Positions 26,635 through 35,462 of a DNA stretch of 64,000 nucleotides are shown piece after piece (positions within the stretch are counted from its first letter, which is position 1; each line of letters starts with the position of its first letter). The notes under the pieces were generated by a model, which saw nothing but the letters and a program-made list of their open reading frames with translations, searched no databases and was not told where the DNA came from. The DNA lies in NCBI RefSeq assembly GCF_027891095.1, contig NZ_JAQIIO010000001.1, positions 220,001 through 284,000 of the forward strand, written 5' to 3'. Origin of the DNA: Aliiroseovarius salicola (GTDB taxonomy: Bacteria > Pseudomonadota > Alphaproteobacteria > Rhodobacterales > Rhodobacteraceae). Made by a program: the position numbers and the translations under genes.

Positions 26635-27249
26635 ATGGAGCTTTTCCACGCACCAAATACGATCTCGGTTGCCACGGCCATTGCACTGGAAGAGGCAGGA
26701 ATGTCCTACACCCCGCATCAGGTAGACTTCACAAGCGGCGCACAGCGCAGCCAGGACTATCTGCGGATCAACCCCAAAGGGCGGGTCCCCGCATTGGTGA
26801 TTGGGAACGACATTCTGACCGAAACCGGCGCATTGCTGGAATATATCGCCACCCTGTCCCCCGAAACTGGATTGGTCCCCAAAGACCCCATGACCGCATT
26901 TCGCATGCGTGAAGTGATGTATTACCTCGCCACAACAATGCATGTCGCCCATGCGCATAAGCTGCGCGGTGGGCGATGGGCCGACCGGCCTGAAAGCCAC
27001 GCGGACATGACGGCAAAAGTACCAGAGACCATGGCAACCTGCTGTGCTTATCTGGAAGATAATTGTGACTTTGCGCCCTACGTGGTCGGAAACCAGCGGA
27101 CACTGGCGGACATCTATCTTTATGTGATTGCAACATGGCTGCCCGGCGACGGGGTCACGGTTGCAAACTATCCCAAACTGAACCAATTCATCCAAGCGAT
27201 GGAAGAGCGGGCTTCGGTCAAAGCGGTGCGCACCGCTGGAATGTTGTGA
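26635..27249 (+). CDS. Glutathione S-transferase family protein
   Basis: 204 residues. N-terminal thioredoxin-like domain (MELFHAPNTISVATAIALEEAG) with the GSH-binding NPKGRVPAL and ETGALLEYIA segments, then an all-helical C-terminal domain (about 85-200). This is the common proteobacterial GST form. The ATG at 26635 aligns with the family start; one nine codons earlier overlaps the upstream gene. No clear ribosome site, so translation is probably coupled. Role in the operon is unknown. Confidence 0.88.
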   Translation: MELFHAPNTISVATAIALEEAGMSYTPHQVDFTSGAQRSQDYLRINPKGRVPALVIGNDILTETGALLEYIATLSPETGLVPKDPMTAFRMREVMYYLATTMHVAHAHKLRGGRWADRPESHADMTAKVPETMATCCAYLEDNCDFAPYVVGNQRTLADIYLYVIATWLPGDGVTVANYPKLNQFIQAMEERASVKAVRTAGML

Positions 27250-27258
27250 GGAGAGCAA

Positions 27259-28314
27259 ATGACACATCTTTGGATTCGGGCTGAACAGCGACCAAACGAA
27301 GACCGGGTTGGATTGACCCCTGAAGGGGCCAAAGCATTGATTGACGCAGGCATTCGCGTAACCATCGAAGAAAGCCGGGTGCGTTGTATCGGCATTGAGG
27401 GTTACCGGGAGGCAGGGTGTGATATCGCTGCGGAAAACAGCTGGCCGGATGCGCCGCTTGATGCGATCATTTTTGGCCTCAAGGAATTGCCCGAAGATGG
27501 CACGCCCCTTCCCCACAAACACATCATGTTCGGCCATGCCTTCAAAGGGCAATTTTCGGGCCGCGCATTGCTGGAACGTTTCAAGGCTGGGGGCGGAACG
27601 CTTTATGATCTTGAGTATCTGGTGAATGAAAACGGGCGGCGCGTGGCTGCCTTTGGCTATTGGGCAGGCTTTGCAGGGGCTGCGGTCACGCTGAAAAGCT
27701 GGGCGGCCCAGCAACGTGGCGAGATCTGTCCAGAGGTTGGTGCCTATCCGGGAAAGGACGCGCTGCTATCGGAGTTGAAGGACGAGTTGGATGCGACCGG
27801 CGCGGACCGCCCAACCGCAATTGTGATCGGCGCACTTGGCCGCGTGGGCACCGGGGCATCTGACTTGATGGAAGCAATGGGTGTCACGGTGACCAAATGG
27901 GACATGGCCGAAACCGCCCATGGCGGGCCGTTTTCTGAAATCCTCGACCATAACCTTTTCATCAACTGCATTCTCGCCGGTCCGCAAACTCCGGTGTTTG
28001 TGCCAAGCGCCGCCAAGAGCGCTGACCGTAAGCTGACCGCAATTGGCGACGTCGCCTGCGACCCGGACAGTGATTACAACCCGGTGCCGGTCTACAACAA
28101 AGCGACCAGCTGGGTCGCACCAGCCCTGCGTGTGGCCGAAGACCCTGTGCTTGATGTAATGGCCATCGACAACCTGCCCTCGATGCTGCCGGTGGAAAGC
28201 TCAATCGACTACGCGGGACAACTTTTGCCCAGCCTTTTGACCCTTACCGATTTGAATTCAGGCGTCTGGGGTCGGGCCGAGACGACTTTCCGCACTCACA
28301 TGAAAGACATCTGA
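27259..28314 (+). CDS. Saccharopine dehydrogenase, lysine-forming / lysine-ketoglutarate reductase type (LYS1-like)
   Basis: 351 residues. Joins lysine and 2-oxoglutarate to saccharopine or the reverse. Two Rossmann-like halves of the AlaDH/PNT type: N-terminal half with RAEQRPNEDRVGLTPEGAK and the HIMFGHAFKGQ motif (catalytic Lys/His area), then the nucleotide-binding loop GALGRVGTG. The companion saccharopine dehydrogenase (glutamate-forming) is two genes downstream. In marine Rhodobacteraceae such separate enzymes serve lysine catabolism; the window also has dapB, so lysine is made by the diaminopimelate route, which supports a degradative role here. Gene begins 9 bases after the GST gene with gaggagagc as ribosome site. 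Confidence 0.92.
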   Translation: MTHLWIRAEQRPNEDRVGLTPEGAKALIDAGIRVTIEESRVRCIGIEGYREAGCDIAAENSWPDAPLDAIIFGLKELPEDGTPLPHKHIMFGHAFKGQFSGRALLERFKAGGGTLYDLEYLVNENGRRVAAFGYWAGFAGAAVTLKSWAAQQRGEICPEVGAYPGKDALLSELKDELDATGADRPTAIVIGALGRVGTGASDLMEAMGVTVTKWDMAETAHGGPFSEILDHNLFINCILAGPQTPVFVPSAAKSADRKLTAIGDVACDPDSDYNPVPVYNKATSWVAPALRVAEDPVLDVMAIDNLPSMLPVESSIDYAGQLLPSLLTLTDLNSGVWGRAETTFRTHMKDI

Positions 28315-28315
28315 G

Positions 28316-28564
28316 ATGGAAACCCTAATCGGAAGCCTCGCCGGTATCGTCAGCACGATTTGCTGGATGCCACAGACCCTGCGCACATGGCGCACGCGGC
28401 AAACGAAGGATTTATCGCTCTCGACCAATCTGCTGGTGCTTCTGTCGGTCACGCTCTGGCTTATCTATGGCGTAATGCTGGATGCTTGGCCCATGGTTGC
28501 CGCGAATGCCATCGCCATCGCATTGGTCGGATCGATCATTATCGCAAAACTGAAATTTGGCTGA
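28316..28564 (+). CDS. SemiSWEET / half PQ-loop transporter
   Basis: 82 residues, three hydrophobic helices (about 4-22, 37-56, 60-79), with the diagnostic Pro-Gln at 19-20 in the first helix (ICWMPQTLRTWRTRQTKDLS). SemiSWEETs form homodimeric pores that move small solutes, best known for sugars; full PQ-loop proteins also include lysosomal carriers of lysine and arginine. It starts one base after the LYS1-like stop and ends 15 bases before the LYS9-like start, so it is embedded in the lysine operon. That placement suggests an amino-acid-related solute (inference). Confidence 0.9.
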   Translation: METLIGSLAGIVSTICWMPQTLRTWRTRQTKDLSLSTNLLVLLSVTLWLIYGVMLDAWPMVAANAIAIALVGSIIIAKLKFG

Positions 28565-28579
28565 GAGGGAGTGCCAGAT

Positions 28580-29722
28580 ATGACAATTCATTGGTGTGGA
28601 ACAGGTCTGTCCGCCATTCCCGGCCTGCGCCGGTTGATCGAAGATGGTCATGACGTCGTGGTGTGGAACCGAACCATCGGGAAAGCTGAAGAAGCCGTTG
28701 GTGATATTACCAAGGACATCCGTGCCTTTGACATGGATGCACTTGATGCGGCGCTGCAACCCGGTGATGTCGCTGTATCGATGCTGCCTGGTGACCTGCA
28801 TGTCCCGGTCGCGGAGCTGTGCTTACAAAACGGTGCCAATTTCGTCTCGTCGAGCTATACCGCCCCGGAAATGCGGGCACTGGACCAAAAGTTCAAAGAC
28901 GCTGGCCTCTGTTCAGTGAATGAGGTGGGTCTGGATCCCGGCATTGACCACCTGATGGCTCATTGGCTGGTGGCCGATTACCGTGCCAGTCAGGATGAAA
29001 GTAAGGGGCAAAAGCTCTCGTTTCTCTCTTATTGCGGTGGGGTTCCCAAGATCGCCAACCCGTTCCGCTATAAATTCAGCTGGTCACCACTTGGCGTGCT
29101 GAAGGCCCTGCGATCTCCGTCAAAATCCATCAAACACGGGCAAGATTATGACGTAGCACGCCCATGGGACGCGATCACCTCCTATGACGCCCCGCTGGCA
29201 AAAGCGGAAAGTTTTGAAGTTTATCCCAACCGCGACTCGCTCCCGTTCATGGAGGAATACGGGTTTGATCCGGAGTGGGATGTCGACCTGTTTGTCCGCG
29301 GCACCCTGCGCCTGAACGGCTGGGCCGAGGCGTGGAAAGACGTGTTTGCCGAAGTGGAAACGCTGGAAGGGTCCGAAGGCGACGCGCGCCTGAAAGGGAT
29401 GTCTGACCAATTCTGGGACGAAAATGCCTATGACGAGGGTGAGCCGGATCGCGTGATCATGTGCGTGGCGCTGAAGGCTGAAAACGATGGCGCGACCACC
29501 TATCACAAGACCTATGTGATGGATGCGTGGGGAGATGAACGCGGCACTGCCATGGCGCGGCTTGTCTCAATCCCGGTCTCGCTGGCCGTTGAAGCGGTTC
29601 TGGATGGCAAGATCGCCCCCGGCGTGACAGCTGCCCCGTCCGATCCGGCCCTGATCGACAACTGGATGGACATGGTGCGCAAACTGGCCCAGCACGTCGC
29701 TGTGGTGGACCACACCACCTAA
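28580..29722 (+). CDS. Saccharopine dehydrogenase, glutamate-forming type (LYS9-like)
   Basis: 380 residues. Oxidises saccharopine to glutamate and 2-aminoadipate semialdehyde. N-terminal Rossmann fold starts at once (IHWCGTGLSAIPGL), followed by the catalytic part with NEVGLDPGIDHLMA and SYCGGVPKIANPFRYKFSWSP, both hallmarks of the LYS9/SDH family. An in-frame GTG at 28571 touches the ribosome site gagaggga, so the ATG at 28580 is preferred. Works with the LYS1-like enzyme; the semialdehyde dehydrogenase needed next is not in the window. Confidence 0.92.
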   Translation: MTIHWCGTGLSAIPGLRRLIEDGHDVVVWNRTIGKAEEAVGDITKDIRAFDMDALDAALQPGDVAVSMLPGDLHVPVAELCLQNGANFVSSSYTAPEMRALDQKFKDAGLCSVNEVGLDPGIDHLMAHWLVADYRASQDESKGQKLSFLSYCGGVPKIANPFRYKFSWSPLGVLKALRSPSKSIKHGQDYDVARPWDAITSYDAPLAKAESFEVYPNRDSLPFMEEYGFDPEWDVDLFVRGTLRLNGWAEAWKDVFAEVETLEGSEGDARLKGMSDQFWDENAYDEGEPDRVIMCVALKAENDGATTYHKTYVMDAWGDERGTAMARLVSIPVSLAVEAVLDGKIAPGVTAAPSDPALIDNWMDMVRKLAQHVAVVDHTT

Positions 29723-29797
29723 AGCGACACCACTCTGTCGCAAACAACACGGCATGGCGTCACCTCGGCGCTACGCTCTTCCCAAAGGGAGGACGCC

Positions 29798-30400
29798 ATG
29801 CCAGACACTGCACAAACCAAATGGGCAAAACCCACTTGGACCAGTTTCGAAAACGCCACGAAAGAAGATTTCCTCGCGGTCATGGAATATGACGAGGCCT
29901 ATGCGAATGCGGTGGTGGATCGGCTTTTGGTCGCGCTGAAAGAGTTGGACGAGGAAGACACCCCCTACCCGATCAATCGCTATCAGCACTCGTTGCAATC
30001 GGCCACGCGAGCGCGTGAGGCGGGTGAACCGGAAGATTTGGTGGTGGCCGCACTGATCCATGATCTCGGCGACACGCTCTCACCTTTCAATCACGGCGAA
30101 CTCGCCGCCGCCATCGTGAAACCCTATGTCAGCGAACGCACCCATTGGATCCTGAAACACCACTGCGTCTTTCAGGGCTATTACTACAACCACCACCTCG
30201 GCGGTGATCGCCATGCCCGCGAGAAATACAAAGACAGCCCGCATTACGACGCCTGCGTGAAGTTCTGCCACGAGTATGATCAGGCAAGCTTTGACCCGGA
30301 CTATCCGACCAAACCGCTGGCGTTCTTTGAACCGATGCTCCGCCGCGTGTTCAGCCAGACCGATGGGCATATGGAGTTGAATGAGACGCGGGAGGGGTGA
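29798..30400 (+). CDS. HD-domain protein, possible diiron oxygenase type
   Basis: 200 residues, soluble. HD-fold metal ligands: His64 (RYQHSLQSAT), His88-Asp89 (ALIHDLGD), His99 (FNHGEL), His121/His122 and a C-terminal Asp161. The region 121-133 holds further His and Tyr residues (HHCVFQGYYYNHH). This ligand set and the short single-domain build resemble PhnZ/TmpB-type mixed-valent diiron HD oxygenases as well as ordinary HD phosphohydrolases; I cannot decide. It lies 75 bases after the saccharopine dehydrogenase gene, same strand. Ribosome site aaagggaggac. Confidence 0.82.
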   Translation: MPDTAQTKWAKPTWTSFENATKEDFLAVMEYDEAYANAVVDRLLVALKELDEEDTPYPINRYQHSLQSATRAREAGEPEDLVVAALIHDLGDTLSPFNHGELAAAIVKPYVSERTHWILKHHCVFQGYYYNHHLGGDRHAREKYKDSPHYDACVKFCHEYDQASFDPDYPTKPLAFFEPMLRRVFSQTDGHMELNETREG

Positions 30401-30442
30401 TCCCTGCGAAGTGGCAAGAAAACTAATCTTCGCCCCTCTTCC

Positions 30443-31234
30443 CTATTTCGACCCAGTTTGCTGGCCCAGGTATGCGAACTGGTAGGCCAGAGCGACACCG
30501 CCGCCGCCGCCCAGAATATTGCCGATGGTCACACTGATCATGTTCGACAAGGCACCGCCCATATTCATATCGGCACCTGCTGCCCAGCCCTGCGGAAAGA
30601 AGAACATATTGGCGACGGAGTGCTCTAGCCCCAGCAAGACAAAGCCGGAAATGGGCCAAAGGATCGCGAGAACTTTTCCCGCCACCGTGCGCGCAGCAAA
30701 GGTGAGCCATACCGCCAGACACACAAGCGCATTACAAAGCGCACCACGCACGATGCCTTGGAAGAACGGCAATTCCGCCTTGGCATTCGCCAGTGTCACA
30801 GCCGTGCCCCCCATTGGCGTGTCAAGCAAACCTGAAAAACCGAAAGCAATCGCCAAACCCACGGCCCCGATCAAGTTGCCAATGTAAACGACACCCCAAT
30901 TTCGAAGAAGATCACGAACCGAGATTTTCCGGTCTACCGTCGCCATGATCATCAGGGCATTTCCGGTAAACAATTCGGCCCCTCCGACAACCACCAGTAT
31001 CAGCCCCAAAGAAAATACGACCCCGCCAAGAAACCGAGCCGGCCCATAGGTCGGATCCACCCCGGTCATGACCATCGTGTAAGCGGCGGCACCAAATCCA
31101 ATGAACGCCCCGGCCAGCATGCCCAGAACCAGCATTTGCTTCACCGGCAGGTGGGCTTTCGCCACGCCTGCGCTTTCGATCAACTCGGCGATGACAGCGG
31201 GTTTGTGGGCGTCGAGAGGGGATGGGTCAGTCAT
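30443..31234 (-). CDS. Formate/nitrite transporter (FocA/NirC) family channel
   Basis: 263 residues with six hydrophobic helices and the FNT pore signatures: LGGVVFSLGLILVVVGGAELFTGNAL (first half) and ISGFVLLGLEHSVANMFFFPQG (second half), where the central His of the pore is the His in LEHSVANM. Forms a pentameric channel for formate, nitrite or hydrosulfide in the inner membrane. The formate dehydrogenase-type gene 5 kb away makes formate plausible, but they are not in one operon. Convergent with the HD-domain gene. Confidence 0.92.
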   Translation of the reverse strand: MTDPSPLDAHKPAVIAELIESAGVAKAHLPVKQMLVLGMLAGAFIGFGAAAYTMVMTGVDPTYGPARFLGGVVFSLGLILVVVGGAELFTGNALMIMATVDRKISVRDLLRNWGVVYIGNLIGAVGLAIAFGFSGLLDTPMGGTAVTLANAKAELPFFQGIVRGALCNALVCLAVWLTFAARTVAGKVLAILWPISGFVLLGLEHSVANMFFFPQGWAAGADMNMGGALSNMISVTIGNILGGGGGVALAYQFAYLGQQTGSK

Positions 31235-31440
31235 GATGGTCAGGTACCCTATACATTAATCTTCAGACCAACATTAGTTCGGTGTTCAGTCAAGCTTTGG
31301 GACGCACGCCACAAAATGTGTCGTGATCAATTGAACCTCGTGACACCGAACCCTGATCTTTCCCGCTCCTGGACGATCACAATACGGGGATGCCCCGCAG
31401 TGCTCTGGACAAGAGCTTTTTCACCGGGCAGCCTGTGGGA

Positions 31441-32220
31441 ATGCGACTTCTGATGGCATTGGCTTTCGTATTTGTGCTCCCGCCCTCACTGGCCCACGCC
31501 AGTGACACCTGTATCAACGCGCCCTTTCTCATGGTCGAAAGCGATGAACAGAAAGAATTGCAAAGCCTTGTAGATGGGCTATCTCCCGCTCGAAAGCAGT
31601 TCCCGTATCTGGACAAAGCCCTCTCGACCAATCGACTGAGCCTGTGTTTTTCAAGCAAGATGAACAACGCGCTCGGCTATCTGGATGCTGAAGAATTCCA
31701 GATCGTTATTGATCGCTCTCTATCGACGGAGTTCCAGCTTGGCATTTTGCTGCATGAACTACGCCACCTCTGGCAGCTTTCCACAGGAGCCTGTCCTTCC
31801 GACAATCTTTCCATGAAAGAATATGCTCGCGCCGTCTTCGCGCTTGAGGCGGATGCCAGCGCGATTTCCTTGTTGCTTGCATGGGAAATGAGAGAGCCAG
31901 ACAACAACGGCATTTGGGATGCGCTGTCCAGCTGGCCCTCACAATCAGACATTGCAACGCGCTTTGCCGAAACCATGCATCAAACTGGGGATGAAAGCCT
32001 GGCCGTGACCGCGGCCTTCTATCAATGGTACGGATCAACGGAACGGCGCGAGACCTATTATGCAGAAGCCTGCAGCGGCTATCTGGACCGGCAGGACGCA
32101 ACCCACCTGATCCCGCGTTACCAATTGATCGACGCAGGTTTTTACAAGAGCTTGTGCCGGCTCCCGGATGGATCATCATATCGCTGTTCAGATCCGGATC
32201 GGGCACCCGCGCAGCAATAA
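31441..32220 (+). CDS. Exported metallopeptidase-like protein (HExxH)
   Basis: 259 residues. Signal peptide 1-19 (LLMALAFVFVLPPSLAHA), then about 240 residues with six or more Cys (disulfides likely). The HELRHLWQLS motif (about residues 105-114), followed about 30 residues later by an Ala-rich EADASAISLLLAWE helix, matches a zincin-like arrangement with a downstream acidic ligand; similar proteins carry the DUF6782 label. Whether it is an active protease is not shown. An in-frame ATG at 31390 would bury the signal peptide, so 31441 is preferred. Divergent from the FNT channel gene. Confidence 0.75.
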   Translation: MRLLMALAFVFVLPPSLAHASDTCINAPFLMVESDEQKELQSLVDGLSPARKQFPYLDKALSTNRLSLCFSSKMNNALGYLDAEEFQIVIDRSLSTEFQLGILLHELRHLWQLSTGACPSDNLSMKEYARAVFALEADASAISLLLAWEMREPDNNGIWDALSSWPSQSDIATRFAETMHQTGDESLAVTAAFYQWYGSTERRETYYAEACSGYLDRQDATHLIPRYQLIDAGFYKSLCRLPDGSSYRCSDPDRAPAQQ

Positions 32221-32285
32221 CCGTGCCTTGGGGGTGCAAGTATGGATTCGAGCGTCAGGTCAGTTCGGCGAACAAGCCAAATCAC

Positions 32286-33506
32286 TTACCCTTTCCCGAT
32301 CGGCACTACATTTTGGTCGTCCGTCTCGACCTCTTCAAAATCGAAGTTATCCAGCCGCTTTGCGCGGGTACCTGCTTTCTCGGCGGAGATCTTGATTTCG
32401 GTAATATCCTTTGACGCTTGATGGAAATGGCGGTCCAGATTGGCGACTCGATCGCCCAAGCGCCCCACGTCGGCAGACAAGAGGTGCAACTCCTTCCGGA
32501 TCGCGCCTGCCTGTTCGCGCATCCTTGCGTCTTTCAAAATCGCCCGCATCGTGTTCAGCGTCGCCATGCAGGTGGTGGGCGAGACGATCCAGACCCGCGC
32601 CTCGAACCCTTCACGAACCACGTCAGAGAAATTGGCGTGCAACTCGGCGTAAACCGCCTCGGACGGCAGGAACATCAGAGCGCCATCGGCGGTTTCGCCT
32701 TCGATGATGTATTTCTCGGAAATCGCTTTGATATGCGCGCGCACGGCGGTCTTCATTGCGCGTGCCGCAACGGTCAATTCATCCTGCGTTTCAGCCCGGC
32801 GCAGCGCCTCATAGGCTTCCAGCGGGAATTTCGAGTCGATCACAATCGGCCCCGGCGGGTTGGGCAGGTGGATCAGGCAATCCGCGCGTTTGTTATTCGA
32901 CAGCGTGGCCTGCAAAGAATAGCTGTCGGCAGGAAGTGCCTTTGACACAATATCGGTTAGCTGGATTTCCCCGAACGCCCCGCGGGTCTGTTTGTTTGAC
33001 AGGATATCCTGCAAGGACAGAACGTCGCCCGACAGCCGGGTGATGTTGTCTTGCGCCTTGTCAATCACCTTGAGACGCTCCTGCAACTGCGTCAGGCTTT
33101 CAGTTGTTTTCACGGCAGAGCCTTGCAGGCTTTCCTTCATCCGCTCCTGCATTTCTCCCATGGCACGGGCGGACTTCATTGCGTTGTCATGCAGCCGGTC
33201 GTTCATCTGTTGTTGCACAGCGCCAAGACGCGCTTCCATCGCTTGCAACACCTGCGCCTGCCCCGTGGCCTGCGCATCCGACACGGTGCGAAGCCCGCCG
33301 GAAAGCTGATCCTGTCCTGCGCCCAGAACCTGCACGGCCTGACCAAGCCCACCCATTTGACGGGCCAGTTCCTCGGCCATGCGCGCGGATTGACCGGCGC
33401 GGCGCACCGACAGGATAAGCAGGATCACCACAAGGGCCACCGCCCCGCCGATGATCAGCACCAGCGGATGGGTTAGAGGAAGGGACAGTTCGCCAAGCTC
33501 AATCAT
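32286..33506 (-). CDS. rmuC: DNA recombination protein RmuC
   Basis: 406 residues. N-terminal transmembrane helix (about 14-32), a long coiled coil (35-165), then the RmuC nuclease-like domain (about 170-365) with [11 protein letters not shown], the PD-(D/E)xK-like core, and [17 protein letters not shown]. RmuC limits DNA inversions at short inverted repeats. Its ATG overlaps the mutL stop as ATGA, so both genes are one transcriptional and translational unit for DNA maintenance. Confidence 0.93.
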   Translation of the reverse strand: MIELGELSLPLTHPLVLIIGGAVALVVILLILSVRRAGQSARMAEELARQMGGLGQAVQVLGAGQDQLSGGLRTVSDAQATGQAQVLQAMEARLGAVQQQMNDRLHDNAMKSARAMGEMQERMKESLQGSAVKTTESLTQLQERLKVIDKAQDNITRLSGDVLSLQDILSNKQTRGAFGEIQLTDIVSKALPADSYSLQATLSNNKRADCLIHLPNPPGPIVIDSKFPLEAYEALRRAETQDELTVAARAMKTAVRAHIKAISEKYIIEGETADGALMFLPSEAVYAELHANFSDVVREGFEARVWIVSPTTCMATLNTMRAILKDARMREQAGAIRKELHLLSADVGRLGDRVANLDRHFHQASKDITEIKISAEKAGTRAKRLDNFDFEEVETDDQNVVPIGKG

Positions 33507-35392
33507 GTGCGTCCAAACAGCCTTTCGATATCAGAGAGTTTCAGTTCCACATAGGTCGGTCGACCGTGGTTGCATTGACCGGAATGGGGCGTCGCCTCCA
33601 TTTCACGCAGCAGCGCGTTCATTTCCTCGCCCCGCATCCAACGACCGGAACGGATCGAGCCGTGGCAAGCCACCCGAGACAGCACCGCTTCGATCCGCGC
33701 TTGAACCGTGTTGCTGTCGCCCATATCCGCCAGTTCATCCAACACGTCACGGATCATAGCGCTTGCGTTCACCTCGCCCAGAATGGCTGGGGTTTCACGC
33801 ACGGCCACGGCCGTCCCGCCAAATGGTTCGATCACCAAACCGACCCGTTTCAGATCCTCGGCCACCTCCATAAGGCGGGCGATATCACCTGCGGACAGTT
33901 CGATGATTTCGGGGATCAAGAGCGCCTGCGAAGCCACACCGTTTTCGGCCATCTGCGCCTTGAGCTTTTCATAAACCAATCGTTCATGCGCGGCATGCTG
34001 ATCGACGATTACAATGCCGGTTTCTGTCTGCGCGATGATGTAATTCTCATGCACCTGCGCCCGCGCTGCCCCCAAGGGCAGGCTGGTGGTCGGCTGCTCG
34101 GCGTCTGGAGCCGGTGATTGTTCAACCACATCACTTGTCTCAAATCGGGCTGATGGCGCAGACATTTCCGCAAAGCCCGGTGTCTGCGGCATTGGGGCCT
34201 GCCCTTGATAAGACGATCGCATCGCCCCTATGGAAGGCCGGTCCATCTGGTAGACACGCGGCGCTTCAACTGTCGAGCCTTCGGGCCGCATAGCCCCAAG
34301 CGTGGCCCCGGCCACGGTGGTTGAGGCACGGTGTCCGGCCTCTGCCAGCGCATGACGCAGGCCAGATACGATCAGCCCTCGCGCCAGTCCCGGATCGCGA
34401 AACCTCACCTCGGATTTCGCCGGGTGCACGTTCACATCCACAAGCTGTGGGTCACAGGTGATGAACAGCGCCGCCGCCGGGTGGCGGTCCCGTGAAAGGA
34501 AGTCGAAGTAAGCGGCGCGAAGGGCGCCCGTTAGCAGCTTGTCCTTCACCGGGCGGCCATTCACAAAAAGAAACTGCGCTACAGCAGCCCCCCGCGAGTA
34601 AGTGGGCAGGGCCGCATATCCGGTCAGCCGCAAGCCTTCCCGCGTGGCATCAATCGCCAGTGCGTTTTCGGTGAACTCACGCCCGAGGATCTGACCAAGG
34701 CGACCATGAAGCGCGTCAAACAGATCTCCGGTCTGAGCATCCGCGCGGAAGGTTACGCGACCTTCGCCGCCGCCAGACACATCCCGCAGGGTGAACCCCA
34801 CATGCGGTTCCGCCATAGCGAGCCGCTTGATCACGTCACCAATCGCCTGCGCTTCGGCCCGGTCGGTGCGCATGAATTTAAGTCGCGCTGGTGTGGCAAA
34901 AAAGAGGTCACGCAGTTCCACCACCGTGCCCTCGGACAGGGCAGCGGGTTTTACCGGCCCCATCTCGCCGCCGGAGACGCGGATCGTGGCTGCTTCAAAC
35001 CCCGAAGCACGAGAGGTTATGGAAAGACGGCCAACCGCCCCGAGACTGGGCAAGGCCTCGCCCCGGAACCCAAATGTGTGAATGTCCAGCAGGTCAGACC
35101 CGTCAATCTTTGAGGTGGCATGACGTGAAAGCGCCAACGGCAGATCATCTGGTGCAATACCACATCCATTATCCGCGACACGGATCAGAGTTTTACCTCC
35201 ATCTGCGTGGCTGACGTCAATTCGCGTGGCCCCCGCATCAATTGCGTTTTCGACAAGTTCCTTCACCGCCGAAGCAGGGCGTTCTACCACTTCTCCCGCA
35301 GCAATCCGATTGATTGCGGCGTCGTCCAGTTGACGAATGACGGGGCGATTTTCGGCGTTATCGCGGCTCATATGGGGGTTGGCGTCGGGCAT
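33503..35392 (-). CDS. mutL: DNA mismatch repair protein MutL (endonuclease type)
   Basis: 629 residues. GHKL ATPase N-terminus with [15 protein letters not shown] and GFRGEAL, then the transducer domain, a variable linker (about 345-430) and the C-terminal dimerisation domain. The endonuclease motif [12 protein letters not shown] (DQHA-x2-E-x4-E) and the C-terminal CNHGRPT are present, so this MutL nicks DNA itself, as expected for bacteria without MutH. The ATG at 35392 lacks a good ribosome site; MSRDN seven codons later is the alternative. Confidence 0.96.
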   Translation of the reverse strand: MPDANPHMSRDNAENRPVIRQLDDAAINRIAAGEVVERPASAVKELVENAIDAGATRIDVSHADGGKTLIRVADNGCGIAPDDLPLALSRHATSKIDGSDLLDIHTFGFRGEALPSLGAVGRLSITSRASGFEAATIRVSGGEMGPVKPAALSEGTVVELRDLFFATPARLKFMRTDRAEAQAIGDVIKRLAMAEPHVGFTLRDVSGGGEGRVTFRADAQTGDLFDALHGRLGQILGREFTENALAIDATREGLRLTGYAALPTYSRGAAVAQFLFVNGRPVKDKLLTGALRAAYFDFLSRDRHPAAALFITCDPQLVDVNVHPAKSEVRFRDPGLARGLIVSGLRHALAEAGHRASTTVAGATLGAMRPEGSTVEAPRVYQMDRPSIGAMRSSYQGQAPMPQTPGFAEMSAPSARFETSDVVEQSPAPDAEQPTTSLPLGAARAQVHENYIIAQTETGIVIVDQHAAHERLVYEKLKAQMAENGVASQALLIPEIIELSAGDIARLMEVAEDLKRVGLVIEPFGGTAVAVRETPAILGEVNASAMIRDVLDELADMGDSNTVQARIEAVLSRVACHGSIRSGRWMRGEEMNALLREMEATPHSGQCNHGRPTYVELKLSDIERLFGRT

Positions 35393-35462
35393 ACCACAAA
35401 ATTTAGCATGTATACGCCCGATTCGACCATGGTGAAACTTTGCTCACATCAGATGATCAAAG

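Noticed and set aside
31235-31440. Possible additional small gene between the FNT channel and the HELRH protein
   Set aside because: Open frames here lack ribosome sites and run into the signal peptide gene; treated as a divergent promoter region.
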